From positions 1 to 64,000 of the forward strand of contig JAZHEJ010000039.1 of the NCBI GenBank assembly GCA_036679665.1: a stretch of DNA of 64,000 nucleotides, given 5' to 3'. A program made the translations under genes and the position numbers. This document shows positions 16,921 to 26,325 of the stretch, piece after piece (the first letter of the stretch is position 1; each line of letters opens with the position of its first letter). The notes below the pieces were generated by a model, which saw nothing but the letters and a program-made list of their open reading frames with translations, had not been told where the DNA came from and searched no databases. Source of the stretch: Tethybacter castelli. GTDB taxonomy: Bacteria; Pseudomonadota; Gammaproteobacteria; Tethybacterales; Tethybacteraceae.

Positions 16921-18486
16921 ATGCGGCTTCCAATAAGATTATTAGCATACATCGGCTTTGCATTCTGTGCGCAAGCGGCAGTGCATGGGCAAGAATCAGC
17001 CGGTTGCGATACCCACATTTGCTTCGGTATCAACTGGGAAAACCCGCGCATACAAGACGTGATAAATCTTGATTTGTCACTGTACGAAAACACACCGATA
17101 ACGCCTTTTCATTATGCGGTGCGCAATTGCGCATCCCCATCTGTTTTGCTACTTTTAGCAGAAAAAGGCGCCGATGTAAATCGCGTTGATAGATCGATTG
17201 GATTATCTACTTTGCAGGCCGCGGTATCTATTTGTCCATCAGAAGTGATTCAGACATTGATAGAGCTAGGTGCGGACACCACGGTAAAAGACGTTAACGG
17301 CGGCAATGTGTTACACACTGCCATTCGTCTCAAACGGTCCGACAAGACAGTTCGGACTTTGTTTGCTAGCAATGTTGATATCAATGAGCATGATGATAAA
17401 AAAGACACGCCACTGATACTTTTGTTGGGGCAAGGTAAGGTTGAGCTGGTACTTGAAATGCTCGACTACGGTGCCAATCCGAATGTGGTCGATGCAAACA
17501 ATGCTACCCCGGCACACTATGCCGCTCACACAGGCAATTTGGAACTATTACAAAAATTGCTTCAAAGAGGAGCCGATTTTTCGTTGACAAACAATGTTGG
17601 CCAAACTCCTTTGCATTTTGCCGCAAGTAGAGGATTGACTCCGGAAGTGGCGGCGGTTTTTGTCTTGGCTGAAGCTGACCCAAATGCGACTGACGACCAG
17701 GGACTTACCCCGTTACATTACGCAGCGGCTGGCAAGTCCGGTGAAGAGGTAGCGACTTTGCTGGTGATCAAAGCTAATCCCAACCATTATGATCTCGTAG
17801 GAGATACACCGTTACATTACGCTCTTTCATATAACAAAGACCCTCAGGCAGTACTAGCATTACTACGTCTAGGAGCTGATCCTAATTTGCCCAATGGCAA
17901 TGGCGATTTACCCTTATTCATATTAGCTAGCAGTGAAATAAACAGAGAAAAATTTGACATGTTGTTGGGCTTCGGAGCTGATCTGGAAAGAACCGACTTA
18001 AATGGCGACAGCCTTTTGCACCTTGCGATGTATAGTGGTAATGCTGCCTTGGCCGCAGACCTACTTGATCTGGGTGCTGATCCAAACCGTAAAGATACGC
18101 GAGGGCTGTCAGCTCTAGATATATATGAAGAACAGGGTATAGCTGAGCCTGCCAACAGCAGATTTGCGATTTTGCTGTATAACCAACAAGTACGGTTACA
18201 AGAAGCTTCGGAGCGAACTCGTCAAAGGCGAGAGGCTAACCAACTTAGGCGTGAGCAGCGTCAGCTCGAGCGGGAAGCAGAAAAGCAGCAAGTACAAGAA
18301 GAATTATCCGTTATTGACGAATTAGAAGAATTATTTGTTGACGATAGCGACGACGAACCAGAACAGGCAAATAACGAGCCGAACGATGGGGATGATTTGT
18401 TAGAAAACCTGAATATCAGTGAAAATACCATTCGTGAGCTTTTGCAGTTGATTCAAAAGAGCGCACAAGAACGTAACACACAATAG
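16921..18486 (+). CDS. Exported ankyrin-repeat protein with charged coiled-coil tail
   Basis: Predicted secreted or periplasmic protein of 521 residues; no specific function can be assigned. Residues 1-24 form a Sec signal peptide ending near AQAAVHG. From about residue 45 to 410 it is built of roughly ten ankyrin repeats, seen as recurring T-P-L-H-Y/F-A-A and G-A-D-P/V-N units (for example TPLHFAASRG, TPLHYAAAG, GDTPLHYAL, DLGADPNRKD). Residues 425-475 are rich in Arg, Glu and Gln (QRREANQLRREQRQLEREAE), a likely coiled coil, followed by an acidic segment. Ankyrin arrays bind proteins. It stands alone between tRNA-Arg and tRNA-His, a position often used by acquired genes. Confidence 0.85.
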   Translation: MRLPIRLLAYIGFAFCAQAAVHGQESAGCDTHICFGINWENPRIQDVINLDLSLYENTPITPFHYAVRNCASPSVLLLLAEKGADVNRVDRSIGLSTLQAAVSICPSEVIQTLIELGADTTVKDVNGGNVLHTAIRLKRSDKTVRTLFASNVDINEHDDKKDTPLILLLGQGKVELVLEMLDYGANPNVVDANNATPAHYAAHTGNLELLQKLLQRGADFSLTNNVGQTPLHFAASRGLTPEVAAVFVLAEADPNATDDQGLTPLHYAAAGKSGEEVATLLVIKANPNHYDLVGDTPLHYALSYNKDPQAVLALLRLGADPNLPNGNGDLPLFILASSEINREKFDMLLGFGADLERTDLNGDSLLHLAMYSGNAALAADLLDLGADPNRKDTRGLSALDIYEEQGIAEPANSRFAILLYNQQVRLQEASERTRQRREANQLRREQRQLEREAEKQQVQEELSVIDELEELFVDDSDDEPEQANNEPNDGDDLLENLNISENTIRELLQLIQKSAQERNTQ

Positions 18487-18523
18487 CGATAGCATCGGTA
18501 ACTAGCTTAGAATTCGATTTGCT

Positions 18524-18599
18524 GGTGGCTGTAGCTCAATGGTAGAGCTCCTGGTTGTGGTCCAGGAGGTTGTGGGTTCGAAACCCATCAGCCACCCCA
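18524..18599 (+). tRNA. tRNA-His (anticodon GTG)
   Basis: A 76-nt tRNA including an encoded CCA (18597-18599). The extra 5' G at 18524 pairs with C73 at 18596, as required for histidine tRNA. The anticodon loop TTGTGGT gives GTG. Confidence 0.96.
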
Positions 18600-18609
18600 C
18601 TTCTATACC

Positions 18610-20607
18610 ATGGCGCAGCAATCTAATAATCTGATGCCCAAGGCTTTAGTCTATTTGGATTGTGGCAGGTTGCATACGGCCAAGATGTTGTCGGTTGGTA
18701 GCCGCAATTGCAAAATCGAGACGCAAGACGGCACGTTACGCAAGATATCGTTACAAAAAAAACTGCTTACGATTCCGTTAGACCAAGCTAAAGAGACAGT
18801 TGGCAAAGCTGACAAGTTAGCTAGCAAGCTGAATATGGCGAAGGCGTGGAAGGCGGTTCCGAAAAAAGGACTAAATACCGCACAGATGGCGCAACAAATA
18901 TTTCCGTCAGAAGATCAACAGATTGCCAGACTTGCCGTCCACGTAGCCCATGCCCGTGAAAGAGCTTTTTTTTCATTGGATAACGATACTTGGACACCGG
19001 TATCGCAAGCACAATACGAAGCCGTGATTGCATCGATTGCGAAACGCAAAGAATGTCAGGATTTGGAGCAGCAATGGGAACGGCAGCTTGCCGCAGGCAC
19101 AATGCCGGACCAACTGGGAAGCTGGTTACAAAAATATTTACATACCCAGCCAGACCCCAATGCCAAGGAAATTCGGTTTATTAAACGCTATTGCAAAAAA
19201 AAGTGTACTGATTTTGGTCAGTTGTTAGTAGACCATAATCTCGTTCGGGATTTGGAACAGTTGCATTTGCGCGACTGTTTAATTCAAATAAAGCCTGAAG
19301 CAGTGTTGAGCCAGCTACCAGAATCGATATCGACCAAATTGCCTGACCATGCGATGGCCGCATTTTCGATTGATGCCAGCGGTACGCAAGAAGTTGATGA
19401 TGCGTTCAGTGTCACTACAAATGACGATGTTGCCACGATCGGGATTCATATCGCTGTTCCTGGCTTAGGTCTTGAAGCTAACGCTTTTGCTCAAGCTCAA
19501 GATCGTATGGTGTCGGTTTATCTGGTAAGGAAAAAATTTACCATGCTGCCGGCAGCGGCGTATCAGCATTATTCACTTGATGCCGGCAAGGTATGCCCGT
19601 GTCTGTCATTAATCGTGCAATTCAACACTAAGCAACGCAAAATCATCGCGCAAAATTTTGAGTTGGGAAAAATTAATGTCGAAGCAAATCTTAGTTTGGA
19701 AAAATTTGCCGATCGCGACCTGAACTTACCGGACACTCCTGAGCCGCTAGTCCACCAGCGATCCAAAAGTGCGTTGGTCGATGCCCTTGTTGAGTTTCTG
19801 ATGCGACATTACAATACCCAAGCGGCCAAGTATTTACAACACAACGGTACCGCTTGTTTGTTGCGGAACAAAGGCCGCCNNNNNNNNNNGCGACATTACA
19901 ATACCCAAGCGGCCAAGTATTTACAACACAACGGTACCGCTTGTTTGTTGCGGAACAAAGGCCGCCAGCTAGAAATGCTGCGGGTATTTGCCGATCATTT
20001 ATCAGGTGGTTTAAAAGTTCGCGCCGATCCGGGTTATCAAATATCGGTTTGCAACGGTGAGCCGATAGTCCACCAGCGATCCAAAAGTGCGTTGGTCGAT
20101 GCCCTTGTTGAGTTTCTGATGCGACATTACAATACCCAAGCGGCCAAGTATTTACAACACAACGGTACCGCTTGTTTGTTGCGGAACAAAGGCCGCCTGC
20201 TGGTCAACCAAGGCAACAAGAAAAACTCATACGGATGGTTTACATCACCGTTGCGGCGCATTGTGGATTTGTACAACCAACATCAGTTGCTAGGACAGCT
20301 TGCCGCGCGCAAGCCGCAGCACAACCAAGAGTCGTTACGCGCGTTAATCCCCGTGTTTGACCGGAAACATAGTTGGGCGAGAAGCCAGCAGCGCAAGCTC
20401 GAAATTTACTGGAGCCTGCGCTGGCTGGCAATGCGCAAAGGACAGTTATTTATTGGCACGGTAAAAACTGACAAACAAGTCAAGCTTCATGATGTGCCAG
20501 TTACGGTAAATATTGAACGAACCAACCTGGCAATAGGAACGTCCGTTAAAACCAAGTGCCAGCGGATTGATCTGTATCGACTAGATGCATACGCAATGTT
20601 GGTCTGA
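18610..20607 (+). CDS. RNase II/RNB-family exoribonuclease, with internal assembly duplication
   Basis: Processive 3'-5' RNA exonuclease of the RNB family. The metal-binding motif is AFSIDASGTQEVDDAFS near residue 254, with the four Asp residues of the RNB active site. SYGWFTSPLRRIVDLYNQH later in the protein is the conserved RNB signature. The open frame of 665 residues is not trustworthy: 19741-19879, 19890-19966 and 20059-20197 are copies of one segment, and 10 N lie at 19880-19889. Removing the first two copies would give about 590 residues and a single smooth RNB domain. The gene ends in a TGATG overlap with aroE. Confidence 0.88.
   Translation: MAQQSNNLMPKALVYLDCGRLHTAKMLSVGSRNCKIETQDGTLRKISLQKKLLTIPLDQAKETVGKADKLASKLNMAKAWKAVPKKGLNTAQMAQQIFPSEDQQIARLAVHVAHARERAFFSLDNDTWTPVSQAQYEAVIASIAKRKECQDLEQQWERQLAAGTMPDQLGSWLQKYLHTQPDPNAKEIRFIKRYCKKKCTDFGQLLVDHNLVRDLEQLHLRDCLIQIKPEAVLSQLPESISTKLPDHAMAAFSIDASGTQEVDDAFSVTTNDDVATIGIHIAVPGLGLEANAFAQAQDRMVSVYLVRKKFTMLPAAAYQHYSLDAGKVCPCLSLIVQFNTKQRKIIAQNFELGKINVEANLSLEKFADRDLNLPDTPEPLVHQRSKSALVDALVEFLMRHYNTQAAKYLQHNGTACLLRNKGRXXXXRHYNTQAAKYLQHNGTACLLRNKGRQLEMLRVFADHLSGGLKVRADPGYQISVCNGEPIVHQRSKSALVDALVEFLMRHYNTQAAKYLQHNGTACLLRNKGRLLVNQGNKKNSYGWFTSPLRRIVDLYNQHQLLGQLAARKPQHNQESLRALIPVFDRKHSWARSQQRKLEIYWSLRWLAMRKGQLFIGTVKTDKQVKLHDVPVTVNIERTNLAIGTSVKTKCQRIDLYRLDAYAMLV
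19741..20197. repeat. Triplicated segment around a 10-N gap in the RNB gene
   Basis: Segment A (19741-19879, 139 bp) recurs at 20059-20197 with one difference (C against A at the seventh base). Its last 77 bp (19803-19879) recur exactly at 19890-19966, directly after the 10 N at 19880-19889. The 77-bp length equals that of the repeat at the window start. The third copy continues into normal RNB sequence, so it is probably the true one. Confidence 0.88.
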
Positions 20608-21452
20608 TGAAAGGTATGCGCCGCTATGCGGTCATCGGTCGGCCGATTGCACATAGTCTGTCTCCGATCATCCACGAACAGTTTGCAGAAGAACTAGGAG
20701 TGCCGGTCAGCTATGGTTTGTTAGAACCAGGCCCCGGCGGTTTTGAGCCGACAGTTCGTGATTTTTTCGCCGCGGGCGGCGCGGGGGTGAATGTAACCGT
20801 ACCGTTTAAATTAGATGCTATGAAAATTGCTGATCATTCCAGCCACAGCGTCAAAATAGCTCAGTCAGCAAATACGTTAAAGGTCGATAGTGACGGTCTT
20901 ATCAGCGCATGTAATACTGACGGAGCTGGCTTTTTGACGGATCTGCAAAAACGTCATGACGTACAGCTAAATAACATCAAGGTGCTTATTTTCGGAGCTG
21001 GTGGGGCGGTGCGTGGAATAATCGGACCATTAATCAACAAACAACCTGGACATATTACGATCGCAAATCGTAGCGTCGAAAAAGCAATCAAGCTGGTTGA
21101 GCATTTTGCAAAGATGGCTGATACTGCCGGCGTTGAGCTAATCGGACAAAGCCTGACAGATAAGTTTACCGACGATTATGACTTGGTTGTCAATGCAACT
21201 TCTGCCGGCCACGAAATGAAAACCATACACATTCCGGATGGGGTACTCAAGTCAGGAATCTGCGCGTATGACTTGGGTTATGGCTTGATAGCCAAATCAT
21301 TTTTGGAACAGGCTCAAGGAGCTTCTGCTTCCTTAGCGATAGACGGTCTGGGCATGTTGGTTGAACAAGCGGCACTTTCATTTGCGTACTGGGAAGGACA
21401 GATGCCTAACACAGAACCGGTTCTAAAGCGGTTAAGGAAATTGATTGCATGA
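20607..21452 (+). CDS. aroE: Shikimate dehydrogenase
   Basis: NADPH-dependent reduction of 3-dehydroshikimate to shikimate. It has 281 residues. The substrate loop HSLSPIIHEQF lies at 16-26, the catalytic lysine is in NVTVPFKLDA near residue 67, and the nucleotide-binding GAGGAVRG near 130 is intact. The ATG overlaps the preceding stop (TGATG). It overlaps purH by four bases, an unusual pairing of aromatic and purine genes in one transcription unit. Confidence 0.96.
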   Translation: MKGMRRYAVIGRPIAHSLSPIIHEQFAEELGVPVSYGLLEPGPGGFEPTVRDFFAAGGAGVNVTVPFKLDAMKIADHSSHSVKIAQSANTLKVDSDGLISACNTDGAGFLTDLQKRHDVQLNNIKVLIFGAGGAVRGIIGPLINKQPGHITIANRSVEKAIKLVEHFAKMADTAGVELIGQSLTDKFTDDYDLVVNATSAGHEMKTIHIPDGVLKSGICAYDLGYGLIAKSFLEQAQGASASLAIDGLGMLVEQAALSFAYWEGQMPNTEPVLKRLRKLIA

Positions 21453-22993
21453 GCTCAAACAAAGATAAGCTAGTAATTCGTCGCGCCTTGATCAGTGTTG
21501 CCGATAAAACCGGCATAGTTGAATTCGCCACTCGCTTGCAAGAATGCGGCATCGAAATTTTGTCGACCGGCGGAACCGCTGCCACATTGCGCGACGCGTC
21601 GGTGGCAGTTGGCGATGTTGCTGAGCATACCGGGTTTGGATCAGTATTGGGGGGCAGGGTCAAAACTTTGCATCCAGCGGTGTTAGGAGGCATTCTTTTT
21701 GATCGCGACTTGCCGGAACAAGTCGATGAACTCAAATCTATAAAAGGTGTGGCGATTGATTTGGTGGTGGTCAACTATTATCCGTTTGCCACAGCAGTAA
21801 GCAACAACAAGCAACTAGCGCAGCTAGTTGAGCTCATTGATATCGGCGGCCCGACCATGGTACGCAGCGCAGCTAAAAATCATCGCCATGTCCTAGTAGT
21901 GGTCGACCCGACGGACTATACTCCAATCGCTGATGAAATTGAAAAAGAAGCCGGCATGGTGCGCCGTTCCCTAGCAAGAAAATTCGCGGCCAAGGCGTTC
22001 GCACGAAATGTAAGTTATGAACAAAGCATAGCTTGTGGAATCTTAGACTGGCATGAACCAGCGTCCACTGTTGCAAACCAATTGGTTGAGGGTTTGGGAA
22101 ATTTTCATTTACGCTACGGCGAAAATCCTCATCAAGCCGGATCTATCGCCTTAGGTGGTGACAAAATCGTTCAGTTGGGAGGAGGCGCGCTTTCTTACAA
22201 TAACTTACAAGATAGCATAGTTGCGTGGCGAACTGCGCACGAGCACCAACGTCCTTGTTGCGCGATTATTAAACATTCGGTACCTTGTGGAGTGGCCATT
22301 GCAAGCGAACCGGTAACCGCTTACCAAGACGCAGTAGCGGCGGATCCGATTTCAGCATATGGCGGAGTGATCGCATGTAATCGAACTGTTGACGATGAAA
22401 TGTTAGATCAAGTTTTCAAATTATTCGCTGAAGTGTTGATTGCGCCAGATTTCACTGCGCAAGCTTTAGCGCGGCTTGGCAAAACCAAGCGGCTTAAATC
22501 ATTGCGCGGCCCGTTCGCTGATCAATTCCCATTAGATGGCAAAATCTTTGGCGGCATTACTATGTATCAAACTCAAGACTTACAGGTTGTGAATGAAAAC
22601 CAGTTAGAAACTGTGTCCAAATGCAAAGCGGATGCTAACCTGATCGAGCAGCTGCTCTTTGCCTGGCGAGTTGTCAAACATACGCGTTCCAACGCGATAG
22701 TTATCAGTGATAAAAAAAGAACGCTAGGCATCGGTTCAGGTCAGACCAGTCGTTTAGAAGCAACCCAAATCGCCGTTGATCGAGCAGTAGCCAAAGGGTT
22801 TGATTTACACGGCGCGGTGGCTGCTTCAGATGCTTTTTTTCCGTTTGCCGACGGCGTTGAAATTCTTGCCAAAGCGAAAATCAAAGCGGTGATTCAGCCA
22901 GGCGGATCCAAGCGTGACAAAGAAGTGATCGCTGCCGTTGACGCCGCTGGCATGGTAATGATATTTACCGGCTTGCGGCATTTCTCTCACTGA
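21449..22993 (+). CDS. purH: Bifunctional AICAR transformylase / IMP cyclohydrolase
   Basis: Catalyses the last two steps of IMP synthesis. It has 514 residues, near the usual 520-530. The N-terminal cyclohydrolase (MGS-like) domain begins RRALISVADKTGIVEFA and contains GRVKTLHPAVLGGIL. The transformylase domain has the LRYGENPHQ motif and the catalytic KHSVPCGVA. The C-terminus AVIQPGGSKRDKEVIAA is typical. It is coupled to aroE by an ATGA overlap, and purD follows eight bases later. Confidence 0.97.
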   Translation: MSSNKDKLVIRRALISVADKTGIVEFATRLQECGIEILSTGGTAATLRDASVAVGDVAEHTGFGSVLGGRVKTLHPAVLGGILFDRDLPEQVDELKSIKGVAIDLVVVNYYPFATAVSNNKQLAQLVELIDIGGPTMVRSAAKNHRHVLVVVDPTDYTPIADEIEKEAGMVRRSLARKFAAKAFARNVSYEQSIACGILDWHEPASTVANQLVEGLGNFHLRYGENPHQAGSIALGGDKIVQLGGGALSYNNLQDSIVAWRTAHEHQRPCCAIIKHSVPCGVAIASEPVTAYQDAVAADPISAYGGVIACNRTVDDEMLDQVFKLFAEVLIAPDFTAQALARLGKTKRLKSLRGPFADQFPLDGKIFGGITMYQTQDLQVVNENQLETVSKCKADANLIEQLLFAWRVVKHTRSNAIVISDKKRTLGIGSGQTSRLEATQIAVDRAVAKGFDLHGAVAASDAFFPFADGVEILAKAKIKAVIQPGGSKRDKEVIAAVDAAGMVMIFTGLRHFSH

Positions 22994-23001
22994 CTTTTTT
23001 G

Positions 23002-24261
23002 ATGCGAATTATGGTCGTAGGTGGCGGCGGACGCGAACATGCGCTTGCCTGGCGGCTGGCTCAAGACCCTGATGTTGCGCACGTATGGATCGCTCCGGGT
23101 AACGCCGGAACAGACGGTGACAAACTAACCAAGTTGGCGGCTGGCAATATTACGCAGTGGGTCGATGCAGCTAAGCGACACAAGATAAATCTAACCGTGG
23201 TTGGGCCAGAGGAACCTTTAGCAGCAGGTATCGCTGACGCGTTCGCGCATGAAGGCTTAACGTTGCTGGGACCGCAGGCCGATGCTGCTAGGCTTGAGTC
23301 CTCCAAATCATATGCTAAGGATTTAATGACGACGCTGGGCATTTCCACCGCGCCTTACGTCGTCGCTGACGATCTTACAAAGGTTAATCAATGGCTGAGC
23401 GCCACGAACCCACCTTATGTGCTTAAAGCGGATGGTCTAGCAAGAGGTAAGGGAGTTGAAATCAAGCATAGTGTTGCAGAGGCGCAAAAAGCCGCCGCGC
23501 TGATGTTGGCTGGTAAATACGGCGCAAGTAGCAAACGTATTGTCTTGGAGCAATTTATCTCAGGTTCAGAAATATCACTCACCGCATTGTGTGCGGGACG
23601 TATTGCCGTGCCATTACTATGTTGCACTGATTACAAACGCCTTTTTACCGACGACCAAGGGCCGAATACCGGTGGAATGGGAGCGTGCTGTCCGTCGCCG
23701 GTTCTAAAGAGTCACGGACTTGATATTTCAACTTTGCTAGCACAGTTCATTCATCCGATACTAGAAATGTTGGCTGATACCGGTATTTCTTACCACGGAT
23801 TTATTTACGCAGGTTTAATCGTTCAACAAAATGGATCGGTGCAAGCCCTTGAATACAATGTTCGTTTAGGAGATCCTGAAGCTCAGGTCCTTATGTCGCT
23901 GTGGAAAGGTAGCGTGGCGCAATGCTTACACGCAGCGGCTAACGGAACGCTGGAAGACAAAAAGCTGAAGTGGGCGGATCTTGCCAGTGTCAGCGTGGTG
24001 CTTGCCGCACCTGGATATCCTGAGCTACCCCAACTAGGCATCCCGCTTGAGCTACCATCATGTCAAACCGGCGACATGCTGTTTCACTGCGCTACCCGAC
24101 AAACAAATTGCGGCAAGCTGATCAGTAACGGAGGTCGAGTTGTTTGCGTAACCAGCTGGCGCAAGAATTTAACCGCTGCGCGCGACGCGGCCTATTCGCT
24201 GGCTACAAAAGTCAGCCTTCCTGGCGCACAGTTTCGAACCGATATCGCCGCGCTTGCCTAA
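23002..24261 (+). CDS. purD: Phosphoribosylamine-glycine ligase
   Basis: ATP-grasp ligase making glycinamide ribonucleotide, the second step of purine synthesis; the glycine can come from GlyA. The ATG at 23002 gives 419 residues opening MRIMVVGGGGREHALAWRL. KADGLARGKGVE and EYNVRLGDPEAQ are the ATP-grasp and metal-site segments. A TTG three bases upstream is the only other start. Purine genes end here; the next gene, mreB, is 94 nt away and probably has its own promoter. Confidence 0.97.
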   Translation: MRIMVVGGGGREHALAWRLAQDPDVAHVWIAPGNAGTDGDKLTKLAAGNITQWVDAAKRHKINLTVVGPEEPLAAGIADAFAHEGLTLLGPQADAARLESSKSYAKDLMTTLGISTAPYVVADDLTKVNQWLSATNPPYVLKADGLARGKGVEIKHSVAEAQKAAALMLAGKYGASSKRIVLEQFISGSEISLTALCAGRIAVPLLCCTDYKRLFTDDQGPNTGGMGACCPSPVLKSHGLDISTLLAQFIHPILEMLADTGISYHGFIYAGLIVQQNGSVQALEYNVRLGDPEAQVLMSLWKGSVAQCLHAAANGTLEDKKLKWADLASVSVVLAAPGYPELPQLGIPLELPSCQTGDMLFHCATRQTNCGKLISNGGRVVCVTSWRKNLTAARDAAYSLATKVSLPGAQFRTDIAALA

Positions 24262-24355
24262 CGAAAACCGCTATTTCTAAGCACGCAGGCTTTATAATTG
24301 CCGTGGGTTGCCATATTTTCTATATTATTATTGATCAGGTAAGGATGAAACATTA

Positions 24356-25399
24356 ATGTTTGGTTTTTTTCGCCGCATGTTTGCGGTAGATATGGCAATT
24401 GATCTTGGAACTGCGAACACAATTATTTTTGTTGAAAACCGTGGAATAGTTTTGAACGAGCCATCAGTGGTGGCCATTGAGCAAATAGGAACACGCAAAG
24501 TAATTCGCGACATCGGAATCGGCGCCCGCGAAATGATCGGACGTACGCCGGAAAACATTGTCGCGATCCGACCGATGCGCGATGGAGTCATTGCCGACTA
24601 CCAGGTAACAGAACAGATGCTCAATGTTTTTATCCGTCGCGTGCATGGCTCAAAATTTTTTACACCGGGGCCGCGAATTGTTATCTGTGTACCATATTCG
24701 TCGACACCGGTTGAGCGGCGGGCGATTCGTGATTCGGCATTATCAGCTGGAGCGACCCGTGTCGCTTTGATAGCTGAACCGATGGCGGCGGCGATCGGTG
24801 CCGGCTTGCCGGTGGAACAGGCTACCGGTTCACTTATTGTCGATATCGGCGGCGGAACCACTGAAGTCGGAGTGGTATCGCTAGGCGGTCTGGTTTACGC
24901 TAAATCATTGCGCGTTGGCGGTTATAAGATCGACCAGGCTATCGCTGCGTATATTCGTAGCGAGCATGGCATCGCGATTGGAGAAGCGACTGCCGAAGAG
25001 ATCAAAAAACAAATTGCGGCGGCACACATGATTGACATTCAAGAAGTGGATGAGATGCGCATAGCAGGGCATCACATCGCCGACGGCGTACCACGAATGA
25101 TTACAATCAATACCAAGGAGATTTCCGAAGCAATCGGAGAGCCGCTTCGCCAGATTATCGCCGCAATCAGCGAAGCGTTGCAAAATACACCGCCGGAATT
25201 GGCATCGGATATTGCTAATACCGGCGTTGTGATCGCAGGTGGGGGAGGATTGATCAGCCAACTGGACAAGGAAGTGGCAAGAGTGACCAAGTTGCCGGTG
25301 CGCATTGCCGAAGATCCCCTTACTTGCGTAGCACGTGGCTCAGGCGAAGCACTTAAGTATCTTGATCATATGGATAGCATCTTTTTTAATATAGATTAG
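24356..25399 (+). CDS. mreB: Rod shape-determining actin-like protein MreB
   Basis: Cytoplasmic actin homologue that forms membrane-bound filaments guiding lateral wall synthesis. It has 347 residues. MFGFFRRMF at the N-terminus is the amphipathic membrane helix, followed by AIDLGTANTIIF (phosphate 1) and VDIGGGTTEVG (phosphate 2), with GGGGLISQLDKEV near the end. It starts the cluster mreB-mreC-mreD-mrdA-rodA-rlpA, all on the same strand with short gaps. TAAGGA upstream of the ATG is a good ribosome binding site. Confidence 0.98.
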   Translation: MFGFFRRMFAVDMAIDLGTANTIIFVENRGIVLNEPSVVAIEQIGTRKVIRDIGIGAREMIGRTPENIVAIRPMRDGVIADYQVTEQMLNVFIRRVHGSKFFTPGPRIVICVPYSSTPVERRAIRDSALSAGATRVALIAEPMAAAIGAGLPVEQATGSLIVDIGGGTTEVGVVSLGGLVYAKSLRVGGYKIDQAIAAYIRSEHGIAIGEATAEEIKKQIAAAHMIDIQEVDEMRIAGHHIADGVPRMITINTKEISEAIGEPLRQIIAAISEALQNTPPELASDIANTGVVIAGGGGLISQLDKEVARVTKLPVRIAEDPLTCVARGSGEALKYLDHMDSIFFNID

Positions 25400-25419
25400 T
25401 AACTACAGTATCGATTATT

Positions 25420-26325
25420 ATGGAATTTGGTTCTGAAGTCAGTAACAAGTTTGTTTGGTTACGGCTGGTAATAACCGTAGTTTTGGCGTGGACGTTACTT
25501 TATACCGACCAGCATTTGGGCAATGTGTCCGCGCAAGTGCGCGGCCAAATTTCTACCTGGGTAATCATTCCGGCGCAGTTTTTAGCCCAGCTACCTAAAG
25601 CGGCGTGGTCTACCACTTCAGATTACTTTAAAAGCCGGGATGAATTGATCCTTGCCAAGCGAGATCTTGAAGAACAGTTGCTACGTGAACGTAATCGTTA
25701 TAACAGTCTGCTTCATATTGAAAATGAAAATGACCAGCTGCGTAATTTGCTTGAAGCACGCAAGCGCTTTGTGCCTGACGCGATAACCGCGGAAGTGATC
25801 AATACGGCGAGCCTGCCGTTTATAAAACGCATTGTTATCAACAAAGGTAGCGACGACGGAATCAAGTTAAGGCGCGGTTTGTTTAACGAACAAGGAATTG
25901 TCGGTCAGCTTACCCGCGTTGATGCGGCAACTTCGCAAGCTTTGTTGTTGACCGACAAAAGGTTTTGGGTGGCCACTCGAGTTGAACGCAACGGATTGCT
26001 AGTGCTCTTGCAAGGTGATGGAATTGATCGGTTACGCGTACGGTTCGTACCCGCTGACGCCGGACTTGAAAAGGGTGATACGCTGGTTACCGCAGGTGGT
26101 TCCGGTCCATTTCCCGCCGGGTTGCCCGTCGCTGTTGTCGGCACTATTTGGCATCCGCAAGGAATTCCCTTTTTAGACGGTGAAGCTTTGCCACTGGCAT
26201 CAATACGCCAAAGTAGCGCATTGCTGGTACACAATGACGAAGACAGCTTAGATCCTGATGTCCAGATGCCGGTCGAACCTTCAGGTGCCGTGCCAGCTCA
26301 ATTTGTCCCTGGAGTATTACCGTAA
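25420..26325 (+). CDS. mreC: Rod shape-determining protein MreC
   Basis: Bitopic membrane protein linking MreB to the periplasmic elongasome. It has 301 residues: a membrane segment around 12-30, a coiled coil around 68-110 (REQLLRERNRYNSLLHIENE region), then the beta-barrel domain with INKGSDDGIKLRRGLFNEQG and VTAGGSGPFPAGLPVAVV. The C-terminal 30 residues are Pro-rich and poorly conserved. It overlaps mreD by one base (TAATG). Confidence 0.96.
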   Translation: MEFGSEVSNKFVWLRLVITVVLAWTLLYTDQHLGNVSAQVRGQISTWVIIPAQFLAQLPKAAWSTTSDYFKSRDELILAKRDLEEQLLRERNRYNSLLHIENENDQLRNLLEARKRFVPDAITAEVINTASLPFIKRIVINKGSDDGIKLRRGLFNEQGIVGQLTRVDAATSQALLLTDKRFWVATRVERNGLLVLLQGDGIDRLRVRFVPADAGLEKGDTLVTAGGSGPFPAGLPVAVVGTIWHPQGIPFLDGEALPLASIRQSSALLVHNDEDSLDPDVQMPVEPSGAVPAQFVPGVLP

